Of a DNA stretch of 64,000 nt, positions 1 through 10,344 are shown in pieces. The stretch comes from Antitrichia curtipendula (Eukaryota > Streptophyta > Bryopsida > Hypnales > Leucodontaceae). Location: positions 21,306,254-21,370,253 of the forward strand of contig OX579641.1 of the NCBI GenBank assembly GCA_951230915.1, given 5' to 3'. The notes below the pieces were generated by a model. It ran no database searches, was not told the origin of the DNA, and worked only from the letters and a program-made list of their open reading frames with translations. Position numbers and translations under genes: made by a program. How positions within the stretch are numbered: the first letter of the stretch is position 1; each line of letters opens with the position of its first letter.

Positions 1-149
1 GAAGGGCTTCCACCACCATCCGAGGTCGCCCAAGACAAGAGGTCACCTTAAGAGGTCGCCCAAAAGAAGAGGTCGCTTATCCGTAGTCGCCTAGATTCGA
101 AATCGCTCCTTTAAAACAAAATTTGACCAATTTTGAGACAAAGACAAAA
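1..149 (+). repeat. Representative 149-bp monomer (two subrepeats)
   Basis: This runs from one gaagggct anchor to the next, which starts at base 150. It has two 30-bp subrepeats and a tail containing cctagattcgaaatcgctcc followed by tttaaaac. That marks the 'gattcg' monomer type, which recurs for example near 1,550, 2,270, 5,190, 17,180, 29,140, 39,820 and 46,560. It is one of the common length classes. Confidence 0.93.
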
Positions 150-171
150 GAAGGGCTCCCACCACCATCCG

Positions 172-261
172 AGGTCGCCCAAGACGAGAGGTCGCCTTAA
201 GAGGTCGCCCAAGACGAGAGGTCACCTTATGAGGTCGGCCAAGACAAGAGGTCGCCTACCC
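172..261 (+). repeat. 30-bp subrepeats inside a monomer (example tract)
   Basis: Three consecutive 30-bp units, each a 17-mer (aggtcgcccaagacgag) followed by a 13-mer (aggtcgccttaag). Both halves open with the same 8-bp core AGGTCGCC, so the core recurs at alternating 17 and 13 bp. Variants seen across the window include gacaag, gatgag, gataag and gaagag in the 17-mer, and aggtcacc, aggtcggc, ttatg and ttaac in the 13-mer. Each unit usually carries the palindrome CTTAAG. The last unit before the tail always ends in ctaccc, ctatcc or ttaccc. Confidence 0.93.
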
Positions 262-295
262 GCAGTTGTTTAGACCCGAAATTGGTCCTTAAACA

Positions 296-314
296 CAAAA
301 TTTGACCAATTTTG
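296..314 (+). repeat. AT-rich dyad in each monomer (example)
   Basis: CAAAATT, the spacer TGACC and AATTTTG form a perfect 7-bp inverted repeat once per monomer. Three spacer forms occur: TGACC (most), TGATT (mostly with tails ending ccttaaatac) and rare TGAAC (13,423 and 20,582). Damaged arms occur as ttgtccactttt (for example 31,945, 33,853, 34,599, 55,048, 56,301, 63,816) and ttgaccaaatttg (for example 46,953, 47,281). Whether a protein binds it is unknown. Confidence 0.7.
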
Positions 315-328
315 AGACAAAGACAAAA

Positions 329-447
329 GAAGGTCTTCAACCACCATCCGAGGTCGCCCAAGACAAGAGGTCGCCTACCCGTAGTGGCCTAGACCCGAAA
401 TTGCTCCTTCAAAACAAAATTTGACCAATTTTGAGACAAAGACAAAA
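329..447 (+). repeat. Representative 119-bp monomer (one subrepeat)
   Basis: The anchor has a variant (gaaggtcttcaaccacc). Only one subrepeat precedes the tail, giving exactly 119 bp. Other 119-bp monomers lie at about 6,841-6,959, 61,291-61,409 and 62,232-62,350. This is the shortest form seen and sets the base length in the rule 119 + 30n. Confidence 0.92.
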
Positions 448-1475
448 GAAGGGCTTCCACCACCATCCGAGGTCGCCCAAGGCGAGAGGTCGCCTTAAGA
501 GGTCGCCCAAGAAGAGAGGTCACCTTAAGAGGACGCCCAAGACAAGAGGTCGCCTACCCGCAGTTGCCTAGACCCGAAATTGGTCCTTAAACACAAAATT
601 TGACCAAATTTGAGACAAAGACAAAACAAGGGCTTCCACCACCATCCGAGGTCGCCCAAGACAAGATGTCGCCTTAAGAGGTCGCCGAAGACAAGAGGTC
701 GCCTATCCGTAGTCGCCTAAACCCGAAAGCGCTCCTTAAAAACAAAATTTGACCAATTTTGAGACAAAGACAAAAGAAGGGCTTCCACCACCATCCGAGG
801 TCGCCCAAGACGAGAGGTCGCCTTAAGAGGTCGCCCAAGACGAGAGGTCACCTTATGAGGTCGCCCAAGACAAGAGGTCGCCTACCCGCAGTGGCCTAGA
901 CCCGAAATTGGTCCTTAAACACAAAATTTGACCAATTTTGAGACAAAGACAAAAGAAGGGCTTCCACCACCATCCGAGGTCGCCCAAGGCGAGAGGTCGC
1001 CTTAAGAGGTCGCCCAAGAAGAGAGGTCACCTTAAGAGGACGCCCAAGACAAGAGGTCGCCTACCCGCAGTTGCCTAGACCCGAAATTGGTCCTTAAACA
1101 CAAAATTTGACCAAATTTGAGACAAAGACAAAACAAGGGCTTCCACCACCATCCGAGGTCGCCCAAGACAAGAGGTCGCCTTAAGAGGTCGCCGAAGACA
1201 AGAGGTCGCCTATCCGTAGTCGCCTAAACCCGAAAGCGCTCCTTAAAAACAAAATTTGACCAATTTTGAGACAAAGACAAAAGAAGGGCTTCCACCACCA
1301 TCCGAGGTCGCCCAAGACGAGAGGTCGCCTTAAGAGGTCGCCCAAGACGAGAGGTCACCTTATGAGGTCGCCCAAGACAAGAGGTCGCCTACCCGCAGTG
1401 GCCTAGACCCGAAATTGGTCCTTAAACACAAAATTTGACCAATTTTGAGACAAAGACAAAAGAAGGGCTTCCACC
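425..1475 (+). repeat. 507-bp higher-order repeat, two copies
   Basis: Three monomers (179 + 179 + 149 = 507 bp) are repeated in tandem. Diagnostic shared bases are cccaaggcgag at 488 and 988 region, caagaagagagg with its unusual gaagag at 511 and 1,018, gaggacgccc, and caaatttgag with acaaaacaag. The copies differ at very few bases, one being acaagatgtcg at 661-671 against acaagaggtcg in the second copy. Similarity is lost near 1,475, where the second copy runs into a 'gattcg'-type monomer. Confidence 0.85.
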
Positions 1476-1889
1476 ACCATCCGAGGTCGCCCAAGACAAG
1501 AAGTCACCTTAAGAGGTCGCCCAAGATAAGAGGCCGCTTACCCGCAGTCGCCTAGATTCGAAATCGCTCCTTTAAAACAAAATTTGACCAATTTTGAGAC
1601 AAAGAGAAAAGAAGGGCTCCCACCACCATCCGAGGTCGCCCAAGACGAGAGGTCGCCTTAAGAGGTCGCCCAAGACGAGAGGTCACCTTAAGAGGTCGCC
1701 CAAGACAAGAGGTCGCCTACCCGCAGTTGCCTAGACCCGAAATTGGTCCTTAAACACAAAATTTGACCAATTTTGAGACAAAGACAAAAGAAGGGCTCCC
1801 ACCACCATGCGAGGTCGCCCAAGACGAGAGGTCGCCTTAAGAGGTCGCCCAAGACGAGAGGTCACCTTAAGAGGTCGCCCAAGACAAGA

Positions 1890-2780
1890 GGTCGCCTACC
1901 CGCAGTTGCCTAGACCCGAAATTGGTCCTTAAACACAAAATTTGACCAAATTTGAGACAAAGACGAAAGAAGGGCTTCCACCACCATCCGAGGTCGCCCA
2001 AGACGAGAGGTCGCCTTAAGAGGTCGCCCAAAATGAGAGGTCGGCTTAAGAGGTCGCCCAAGACGAGAGGTCACCTTAAGAGGTCGCCCTAGACAAGAGG
2101 TTGCCTACCCGCAATCGCCTAGCCCCGAAATCGCTCCTTAAATACAAAATTTGATTAATTTTGAGACAAAGACAAAAGAAGGGCTTCCACCACCATCCGA
2201 GGTCGCCCAAGACAAGAGGTCACCTTAAGAGGTCGCCCAAGATAAGAGGTCGCTTACCCGCAGTCGCCTAGATTCGAAATCGCTCCTTTAAAACAAAATT
2301 TGACCAATTTTGAGACAAAGACAAAAGAAGGGCTCCCACCACCATCCGAGGTGGCCCAAGACGAGAGGTCGCCTTAAGAGGTCGCCCAAGACGAGAGGTC
2401 CCCTTATGAGGTCGCCCAAGATAAGAGGTCACCTTAAGAGGTCGCCCTAGACAAGAGGTTGCCTACCCGCAATCGCCTAGCCCCGAAATCGCTCCTTAAA
2501 TACAAAATTTGACCAATTTTGAGACAAAGACAAAAGAAGGGCTTCCACCACCATCCGAGGTTGCCCAAGACAAGAGGTCACCTTAAGAGGTCGCCCAAGA
2601 TAAGAGGCCGCCTTCCCGCAGTGGGCTAGACCCGAAATCGCTCCTTAAAAACAAAATTTGACCAATTTTGAGAGAAAGACAAAAGAAGGGCTCCCACCAC
2701 CATCCGAGGTCGCCCAAGACGAGAGGTCGCCTTAAGAGGTCGCCCAAGACGAGAGGTCACCTTATGAGGTCGTCCAAGAC
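1890..2780 (+). repeat. Segment repeated 2,918 bp downstream (copy 1)
   Basis: About 0.9 kb that reappears at 4,800-5,700. Shared rare variants include ccaaaatgagaggtcggc, gaggtggcccaag (2,353 and 5,271) and the unusual tail ccgccttcccgcagtgggc (2,608 and 5,526), all exactly 2,918 bp apart. A private difference is gtccccttatg in this copy against gtcaccttatg in the other. Confidence 0.82.
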
Positions 2781-2999
2781 AAGAGGTCGCCTACCCGCAG
2801 TTGTTTAGACCCGAAATTGGTCCTTAAACACAAAATTTGACCAATTTTGAGACAAAGACAAAAGAAGGTCTTCAACCACCATCCGAGGTCGCCCAAGACA
2901 AGAGGTCGCCTATCCGTAGTCGCCTAGACCCGAAATCGCTCCTTAAACACAAAATTTGACCAATTTTGAAACATAGACAAAAGAAGGGCTCCCACCACC

Positions 3000-3880
3000 A
3001 TCCGAGGTCGCCCAAGACAAGAGGTCACCTTAAAAGGTCGCCCAAGATAAGAGGTCGCTTAGCCGCAGTCGCCTAGACCCGAAATCGCTCCTTTAAAACA
3101 AAATTTGACCAATTTTGAGACGAAGACAAAAGAAGGGCTTCAACCACCATCCGAGGTCGCCCAAAACAAGAGGTCGCCTATCCGTAGTCGCCTAGACCCG
3201 AAATCGCTCCTTAAATACAAAATTTGACCAATTTTGAAACATAGACAAAACAAGGGCTCCCACCACCATCCGAGGTCGCCCAAGACGAGAGGTCACCTTA
3301 TGAGGTCGCCCAAGACAAGAGGTCGCCTACCCGCAGTTGCCTAGACCCGAAATTGGTCCTTAAACACAAAATTTGACCAATTTTGAGACAAAGACAAAAG
3401 AAGGGCTTCCACCACCATCCGAGGTCGCCCAAGACCAGAGGTCACCTTAAGAGGTCGCCCAAGATAAGAGGTCACCTTAAGAGGTCGCCGAAGATAAGAG
3501 GTCGCCTACCCGCAGTCGCCTAGACCCGAAATTGCTCCTTAAAAACAAAATTTGACCAATTTTGAGACAAAGACAAAAGAAGGGCTTCCACCACCATCCG
3601 AGGTCGCCCAAGACAAGAGGTCGCCTTAACAGGTCGCCCAAGATAAGAGGTCGCTTACCCGCAGTCGCCTAGACCCGAAATCGCTCCTTTAAAACAAAAT
3701 TTGACCAATTTTGAGACGAAGACAAAAGAAGGGCTTCAACCACCATCCGAGGTCGCCCAAGACAAGAGGTCGCCTATCCGTAGTCGCCTAGACCCGAAAT
3801 CGCTCCTTAAATACAAAATTTGACCAATTTTGAAACATAGACAAAACAAGGGCTCCCACCACCATCCGAGGTCGCCCAAG
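3000..3880 (+). repeat. 596-bp-spaced local duplication
   Basis: About 290 bp at 3,000-3,286 reappears 596 bp later (179 + 149 + 149 + 119). The shared rare features are gagacgaagac (3,121 and 3,717), cttcaaccaccatcc and ttttgaaacatagac. The copies differ at several bases, for example cgcttagccgc against cgcttacccgc, so this duplication looks older than the 507-bp one. Confidence 0.7.
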
Positions 3881-3980
3881 ACAAGAGGTCACCTTAAAAA
3901 GTCGCCCAAGACAAGAGGTCGCTTATCCATAGCCGCCTAGACCCGAAATTGGTCCTTAAACACAAAATTTGACCAATTTT

Positions 3981-4215
3981 GAGACAAAGACAAAAGAAAG
4001 GCTTCCACCACCATCCGAGGTCGCCCAAGACCAGAGGTCACCTTAAGAGGTCGCCCAAGACAAGAGGTCACCTTAAGAGGTCGCCTTAAGAGATCGCCTT
4101 AAGAGGTCGCCCAAGACCAGAGGTCACCTTAAGAGGTCGCCGAAGACAAGAGGTCGCCTATCCGTAGTCGCCTAAACCCGAAAGCGCTCCTTAAAAACAA
4201 AATTTGACCAATTTT
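3981..4215 (+). repeat. 235-bp monomer with two extra 13-mers
   Basis: Measured from one gagac to the next, this monomer is 235 bp, which is 209 + 26. The middle reads gaggtcgccttaag followed by agatcgccttaag and then returns to the 17/13 pattern, so two extra 13-mers are inserted without their 17-mer partners. It is the longest monomer I found. Confidence 0.85.
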
Positions 4216-4799
4216 GAGACAAAGACAAAAGAAGGGCTCCCACCACCATCCGAGGTCGCCCAAGACGAGAGGTCGCCTTAAGAGGTCGCCCAAGACGAGA
4301 GGTCACCTTATGAGGTCGCCCAAGACAAGAGGTCGCCTACCCGCAGTTGCCTAGACCCGAAATTGGTCCTTAAACACAAAATTTGACCAATTTTGAGACA
4401 AAGACAAAAGAAGGGCTTCCACCACCATCCGAGGTCGCCCAAGACAAGAGGTCACCTTCAAAAGTCGCCCAAGACAAGAGGTCGCCTATCCGTAGTCGCC
4501 TAGACCCGAAATCGCTCCTTAAACACAAAATTTGACCAATTTTGAGACAAAGACAAAACAAGGGCTTCCACCACCATCCGAGGTCGCCCAAGACAAGAGG
4601 TCGCCTTAAGAGGTCGCCCAAGACGAGAGGTCACCTTAAGAGGTCGCCCAAGATAAGAGGTCGCCTACCCGCAGTCGCCTAGACCCGAAATCGCTCCTTA
4701 AAAACAAAATTTGACCAATTTTAAGACAAAGACAAAAGAAGGGCTTCCACCACCATCCGAGGTCGCCCAAGACAAGAGGTCACCTTAAGAGGTCGCCCA

Positions 4800-5700
4800 A
4801 GATAAGAGGTCGCCTACCCGCAGTTGCCTAGACCCGAAATTGGTCCTTAAACACAAAATTTGACCAAATTTGAGACAAAGACGAAAGAAGGGCTTCCACC
4901 ACCATCCGAGGTCGCCCAAGACGAGAGGTCGCCTTAAGAGGTCGCCCAAAATGAGAGGTCGGCTTAAGAGGTCGCCCAAGACGAGAGGTCACCTTAAGAG
5001 GTCGCCCTAGACAAGAGGTTGCCTACCCGCAATCGCCTAGCCCCGAAATCGCTCCTTAAATACAAAATTTGATTAATTTTGAGACAAAGACAAAAGAAGG
5101 GCTTCCACCACCATCCGAGGTCGCCCAAGACAAGAGGTCACCTTAAGAGGTCGCCCAAGATAAGAGGTCGCTTACCCGCAGTCGCCTAGATTCGAAATCG
5201 CTCCTTTAAAACAAAATTTGACCAATTTTGAGACAAAGACAAAAGAAGGGCTCCCACCACCATCCGAGGTGGCCCAAGACGAGAGGTCGCCTTAAGAGGT
5301 CGCCCAAGACGAGAGGTCACCTTATGAGGTCGCCCAAGATAAGAGGTCACCTTAAGAGGTCGCCCTAGACAAGAGGTTGCCTACCCGCAATCGCCTAGCC
5401 CCGAAATCGCTCCTTAAATACAAAATTTGACCAATTTTGAGACAAAGACAAAAGAAGGGCTTCCACCACCATCCGAGGTTGCCCAAGACAAGAGGTCACC
5501 TTAAGAGGTCGCCCAAGATAAGAGGCCGCCTTCCCGCAGTGGGCTAGACCCGAAATCACTCCTTAAAAACAAAATTTGACCAATTTTGAGATAAAGACAA
5601 AAGAAGGGCTCCCACCACCATCCGAGGTCGCCCAAGACGAGAGGTCGCCTTAAGAGGTCGCCCAAGACGAGAGGTCACCTTAAGAGGTCGCCCAAGACAA
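4800..5700 (+). repeat. Segment repeated 2,918 bp upstream (copy 2)
   Basis: Downstream partner of 1,890-2,780. Homology ends near 5,680, where this copy reads cttaagaggtcgccc and the first reads cttatgaggtcgtcc. The roughly 2 kb between the two copies is built of other monomer types, so this is a separated rather than directly adjacent duplication, or an old tandem unit whose remainder has diverged. Confidence 0.8.
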
Positions 5701-8700
5701 GAGGTCGCCTACCCGCAGTTGCCTAGACCCGAAATTGGTCCTTAAACACAAAATTTGACCAATTTTGAGACAAAGACAAAAGAAGGGCTCCCACCACCAC
5801 CCGAGGTCGTCCAAGACGAGAGGTCGCCTTAAGAGGTCGCCCTAGACAAAAGGTTGCCTACCCGCAATCGCCTAGCCCCGAAATCGCTCCTTAAATACAA
5901 AATTTGATTAATTTTGAGACAAAGACAAAAGAAGGGCTTCCACCACCATCCGAGGTCGCCCAAGACGAGAGGTCGCCTTAAGAGGTCGCCCAAGGTGAGA
6001 GGTCGGCTTAAGAGGTCGCCCAAGACGAGAGGTCACCTTAAGAGGTCGCCCTAGATAAGAGGCCGCTTACCCGCAGTCGCCTAGATTCGAAATCGCTCCT
6101 TTAAAACAAAATTTGACCAATTTTGAGACAAAGACAAAAGAAGGGCTCCCACCACCATCCGAGGTCGCCCAAGACAAGAGGTCACCTTAAAAAGTCGCCC
6201 AAGACAAGAGGTCGCCTATCCGTAGTCGCCTAGACCCGAAATCGCTCCTTAAAAACAAAGTTTGACCAATTTTGAGACAACGACAAATGAAGGGCTTCGA
6301 CCACCATCCGAGGTCGCCCAAGACGAGAGGTCGCCTTAAGAGGTCGCCCAAGATGAGAGGTCGGCTTAAGAGGTCGCCCAAGACGAGAGGTCACCTTAAG
6401 AGGTCGCCCTAGACAAGAGGTTGCCTACCCGCAATCGCCTAGCCCCGAAATCGCTCCTTAAATACAAAATTTGATTAATTTTGAGACAAAGACAAAAGAA
6501 GGGCTTCCACCACCATCCGAGGTCGCCCAAGACGAGAGGTCGCCTTAAGAGGTCGCCCTAGACAAGAGGTTGCCTACCCGCAATCGCCTAGCCCCGGAAT
6601 CGCTCCTTAAATACAAAATTTGACCAATTTTGAGACAAAGACAAAAGAAGGGCTTCCACCACCATCCGAGGTTGCCCAAGACGAGAGGTCGCCTTAAGAG
6701 GTCGCCCAAGATGAGAGGTCGGCTTAAGAGGTCGCCCAAGACGAGAGGTCACCTTAAGAGGTCGCCCTAGACAAGAGGTTGCCTACCCGCAATCGCCTAG
6801 CCCCGGAATCGCTCCTTAAATACAAAATTTGATTAATTTTGAGACAAAGACAAAAGAAGGGCTTCCACCACCATCCGAGGTCGCCCAAGACAAGAGGTCG
6901 CCTATCCGTAGTCGCCGAGACCCGAAATCGCTCCTTAAAAACAAAATTTGACCAATTTTGAGACAACGACAAATGAAGGGCTTCCACCACCATCCGAGGT
7001 CGCCCAAGACGAGAGGTCGCCTTAAGAGGTCGCCCAAGATGAGAGGTCGGCTTAAGAGGTCGCCCAAGACGAGAGGTCACCTTAAGAGGTCGCCCTAGAC
7101 AAGAGGTTGCCTACCCGCAATCGCCTAGCCCCGAAATCGCTCCTTAAATACAAAATTTGACCAATTTTGAGACAAAGACATAAGAAGGGCTTCCACCACC
7201 ATCCGAGGTCGCCCAAGACGAGAGGTCGCCTTAAGAGGTCGCCCAAGATGAGAGGTCGGCTTAAGAGGTCGCCCAAGACGAGAGGTCACCTTAAGAGGTC
7301 GCCCTAGACAAGAGGTTGCCTACCCGCAATCGCCTAGCCCCGAAATCGCTCCTTAAATACAAAATTTGATTAATTTTGAGACAAAGACAAAAGAAGGGCT
7401 TCCACCACCATCCGAGGTTGCCCAAGACAAGAGGTCACCTTAAGAGGTCGCCCAAGATAAGGGGTCGCCTACCCGCAGTGGCCTAGACCCGAAATTGGTC
7501 CTTAAACACAAAATTTGACCAATTTTGAGACAAAGACAAAAGAAGGGCTTCCACCACCATCCGAGGTCGCCCAAGACAAGAGGTCACCTTGAAAAGTCGC
7601 CCAAGACAAGAGGTCGCCTATCCGTAGTCGCCTAGACCCGAAATCGCTCCTTAAAAACAAAATTTGACCAATTTTGAAACAAAGACAAAAGAAGGGCTTC
7701 CACCACCATCCGAGGTCGCCCAAGACAAGAGGTCGCCTTAACAGGTCGCCCAAGACGAGAGGTCACCTTAAGAGGTCGCCCAAGATAAGAGGTCGCCTAT
7801 CCGCAGTCGCCTAGACCCGAAATCGCTCCTTAAAAACAAAATTTGACCAATTTTGAGACAAAGACAAAAGAAGGGCTTCCACCACCATCCGAGGTCGCCC
7901 AAGACGAGAGGTCGCCTTAAGAGGTCGCCCAAGATGAGAGGTCGGCTTAAGAGGTCGCCCAAGACGAGAGGTCACCTTAAGAGGTCGCCCTAGACAAGAG
8001 GTTGCCTACCCGCAATCGCCTAGCCCCGAAATCGCTCCTTAAATACAAAATTTGATTAATTTTGAGACAAAGACAAAAGAAGGGCTTCCACCACCATCCG
8101 AGGTCGCCCAAGACAAGAGGTCGGCTTAAGAGGTCGCCCAAGACGAGAGGTCACCTTAAGAGGTCGCCCAAGATAAGAGGTCGCCTACCCGCAGTCGCCT
8201 AGACCCGAAATTGCTCCTTAAAAACAAAATTTGACCAAATTTGAGACAAAGACAAAACAAGGGCTTCCACCACCATCCGAGGTCGCCCAAGACGAGAGGT
8301 CGCCTTAAGAGGTCGCCCAAGATGAGAGGTCGGCTTAAGAGGTCGCCCAAGACGAGAGGTCACCTTAAGAGGTCGCCCTAGACAAGAGGTTGCCTACCCG
8401 CAATCGCCTAGCCCCGAAATCGCTCCTTAAATACAAAATTTGATTAATTTTGAGACAAAGACAAAAGAAGGGCTTCCACCACCATCCGAGGTCGCCCAAG
8501 ACAAGAGGTCACCTTAAAAAGTCGCCCAAGACAAGAGGTCGCCTATCCGTAGTCGCCTAGACCCGAAATCGCTCCTTAAAAACAAAATTTGACCAATTTT
8601 GAGACAACGACAAATGAAGGGCTTCCACCACCATCCGAGGTCGCCCAAGACGAGAGGTCGCCTTAAGAGGTCGCCCAAGATGAGAGGACGGCTTAAGAGG

Positions 8701-10344
8701 TCGCCCAAGACAAGAGGTCACCTTAAGAGGTCGCCCTAGACAAGAGGTTGCCTACCCGCAATCGCCTAGCCCCGAAATCGCTCCTTAAATACAAAATTTG
8801 ACCAATTTTGAGACAAAGACAAAAGAAGGGCTTCCACCACCATCCGAGGTTGCCCAAGACAAGAGGTCGCCTACCCGCAGTTGCCTAGACCCGAAATTGG
8901 TCCTTAAACAAAAAATTTGACCAATTTTGAGACAAAGACAAAAGAAGGGCTCCCACCACCACCCGAGGTCGTCCAAGACGAGAGGTCGCCTTAAGAGGTC
9001 GCCCTAGACAAGAGGTTGCCTACCCGCAATCGCCTAGCCCCGAAATCGCTCCTTAAATACAAAATTTGATTAATTTTGAGACAAAGACAAAAGAAGGGCT
9101 TCCACCACCATCCGAGGTTGTCCAAGACAAGAGGTCACCTTAAGAGGTCGCCCAAGATAAGGGGTCGCCTACCCGCAGTGGCCTAGACCCGAAATCGCTC
9201 CTTAAAAACAAAATTTGACCAATTTTGAGATAAAGACAAAAGAAGGGCTCCCACCACCATCCGAGGTCGCCCAAGACGAGAGGTCGCCTTAAGAGGTCGC
9301 CCAAGACGAGAGGTCACCTTAAGAGGTCGCCCAAGACAAGAGGTCGCCTACCCGCAGTTGCCTAGACCCGAAATTGGTCCTTAAACACAAAATTTGACCA
9401 AATTTGAGACAAAGACAAAACAAGGGCTTCCACCACCATCCGAGGTCGCCCAAGACAAGAGGTCACCTTAAAAAGTCGCCCAAGACAAGAGGTCGCCTAT
9501 CCATAGTCGCCTAGACCCGAAATTGCTCCTTAAACACAAAATTTGATTAATTTTGAGACAAAGACAAAAGAAGGGCTTCCACCACCATCCGAGGTCGCCC
9601 AAGACAAGAGGTCGCCTTAACAGGTCGCCCAAGACGAGAGGTCACCTTAAGAGGTCGCCCAAGATAAGAGGTCGCCTACCCGCAGTCGCCTAGACCCGAA
9701 ATCGCTCCTTAAAAACAAAATTTGACCAATTTTGAGACAAAGACAAAAGAAGGGCTTCCACCACCATCCGAGGTCGCCCAAGACGAGAGGTCGCCTTAAC
9801 AGGTCGCCCAAGACGAGAGGTCACCTTAAGAGGTCGCCCAAGATAAGAGGTCGCCTACCCGCAGTCGCCTAGACCCGAAATCGCTCCTTAAAAACAAAAT
9901 TTGACCAATTTTGAGACAAAGACAAAAGAAGGGCTTCCACCACCATCCGAGGTCGCCCAAGACGAGAGGTCGCCTTAAGAGGTCGCCCAAGATGAGAGGT
10001 CGGCTTAAGAGGTCGCCCAAGACGAGAGGTCACCTTAAGAGGTCGCCCTAGACAAGAGGTTGCCTACCCGCAATCGCCTAGCCCCGAAATCGCTCCTTAA
10101 ATACAAAATTTGATTAATTTTGAGACAAAGACAAAAGAAGGGCTTCCACCACCATCCGAGGTCGCCCAAGACAAGAGGTCACCTTAAGAGGTCGCCCAAG
10201 ATAAGAGGTCGCTTACCCGCAGTCGCCTAGATTCGAAATCGCTCCTTTAAATCAAAATTTGACCAATTTTGAGACAAAGACAAAAGAAGGGCTCCCACCA
10301 CCATCCGAGGTCGCCCAAGACGAGAGGTCGCCTTAAGAGGTCGC

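Larger units (their letters stand above)
150..328 (+). repeat. Representative 179-bp monomer (three subrepeats)
   Basis: Anchor to anchor is exactly 179 bp. Subrepeats lie at 172-201, 202-231 and 232-261. They are followed by the tail (gacccgaaattggtcc, the 'attgg' type), the AT-rich dyad and the linker gagacaaagacaaaa. This is the commonest length class in the window and the reference form for the family. Confidence 0.94.

Noticed and set aside
80..112. tRNA-like B box around gattcgaaatc (possible tRNA-derived SINE)
   Set aside because: The spacing does not fit the B-box consensus, there is no A box or 3' A-rich tail, and the motif is only one tail variant of the satellite.
171..230. Nuclear-receptor-like AGGTCA half-sites in gaggtcacc
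   Set aside because: AGGTCA here is the CpG-transition variant of AGGTCG in the subrepeat. Its abundance follows from repetition and gives no evidence of a regulatory element.
1867..2061. Minus-strand 64-residue open frame, one of several dozen almost identical ones across the window
   Set aside because: It lies inside the satellite monomer. Its repetitive decapeptides come from the 30-bp subrepeat, it ends at each monomer because the monomer length is not a multiple of 3, and there is no promoter or neighbouring gene. Not annotated as coding.
6754..7080. 108-residue minus-strand frame (also at 18,893-19,219)
   Set aside because: It is longer only because a 119-bp monomer lets two frames join. 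The second instance is simply the 12.1-kb duplicate, so the apparent conservation is copying, not selection.
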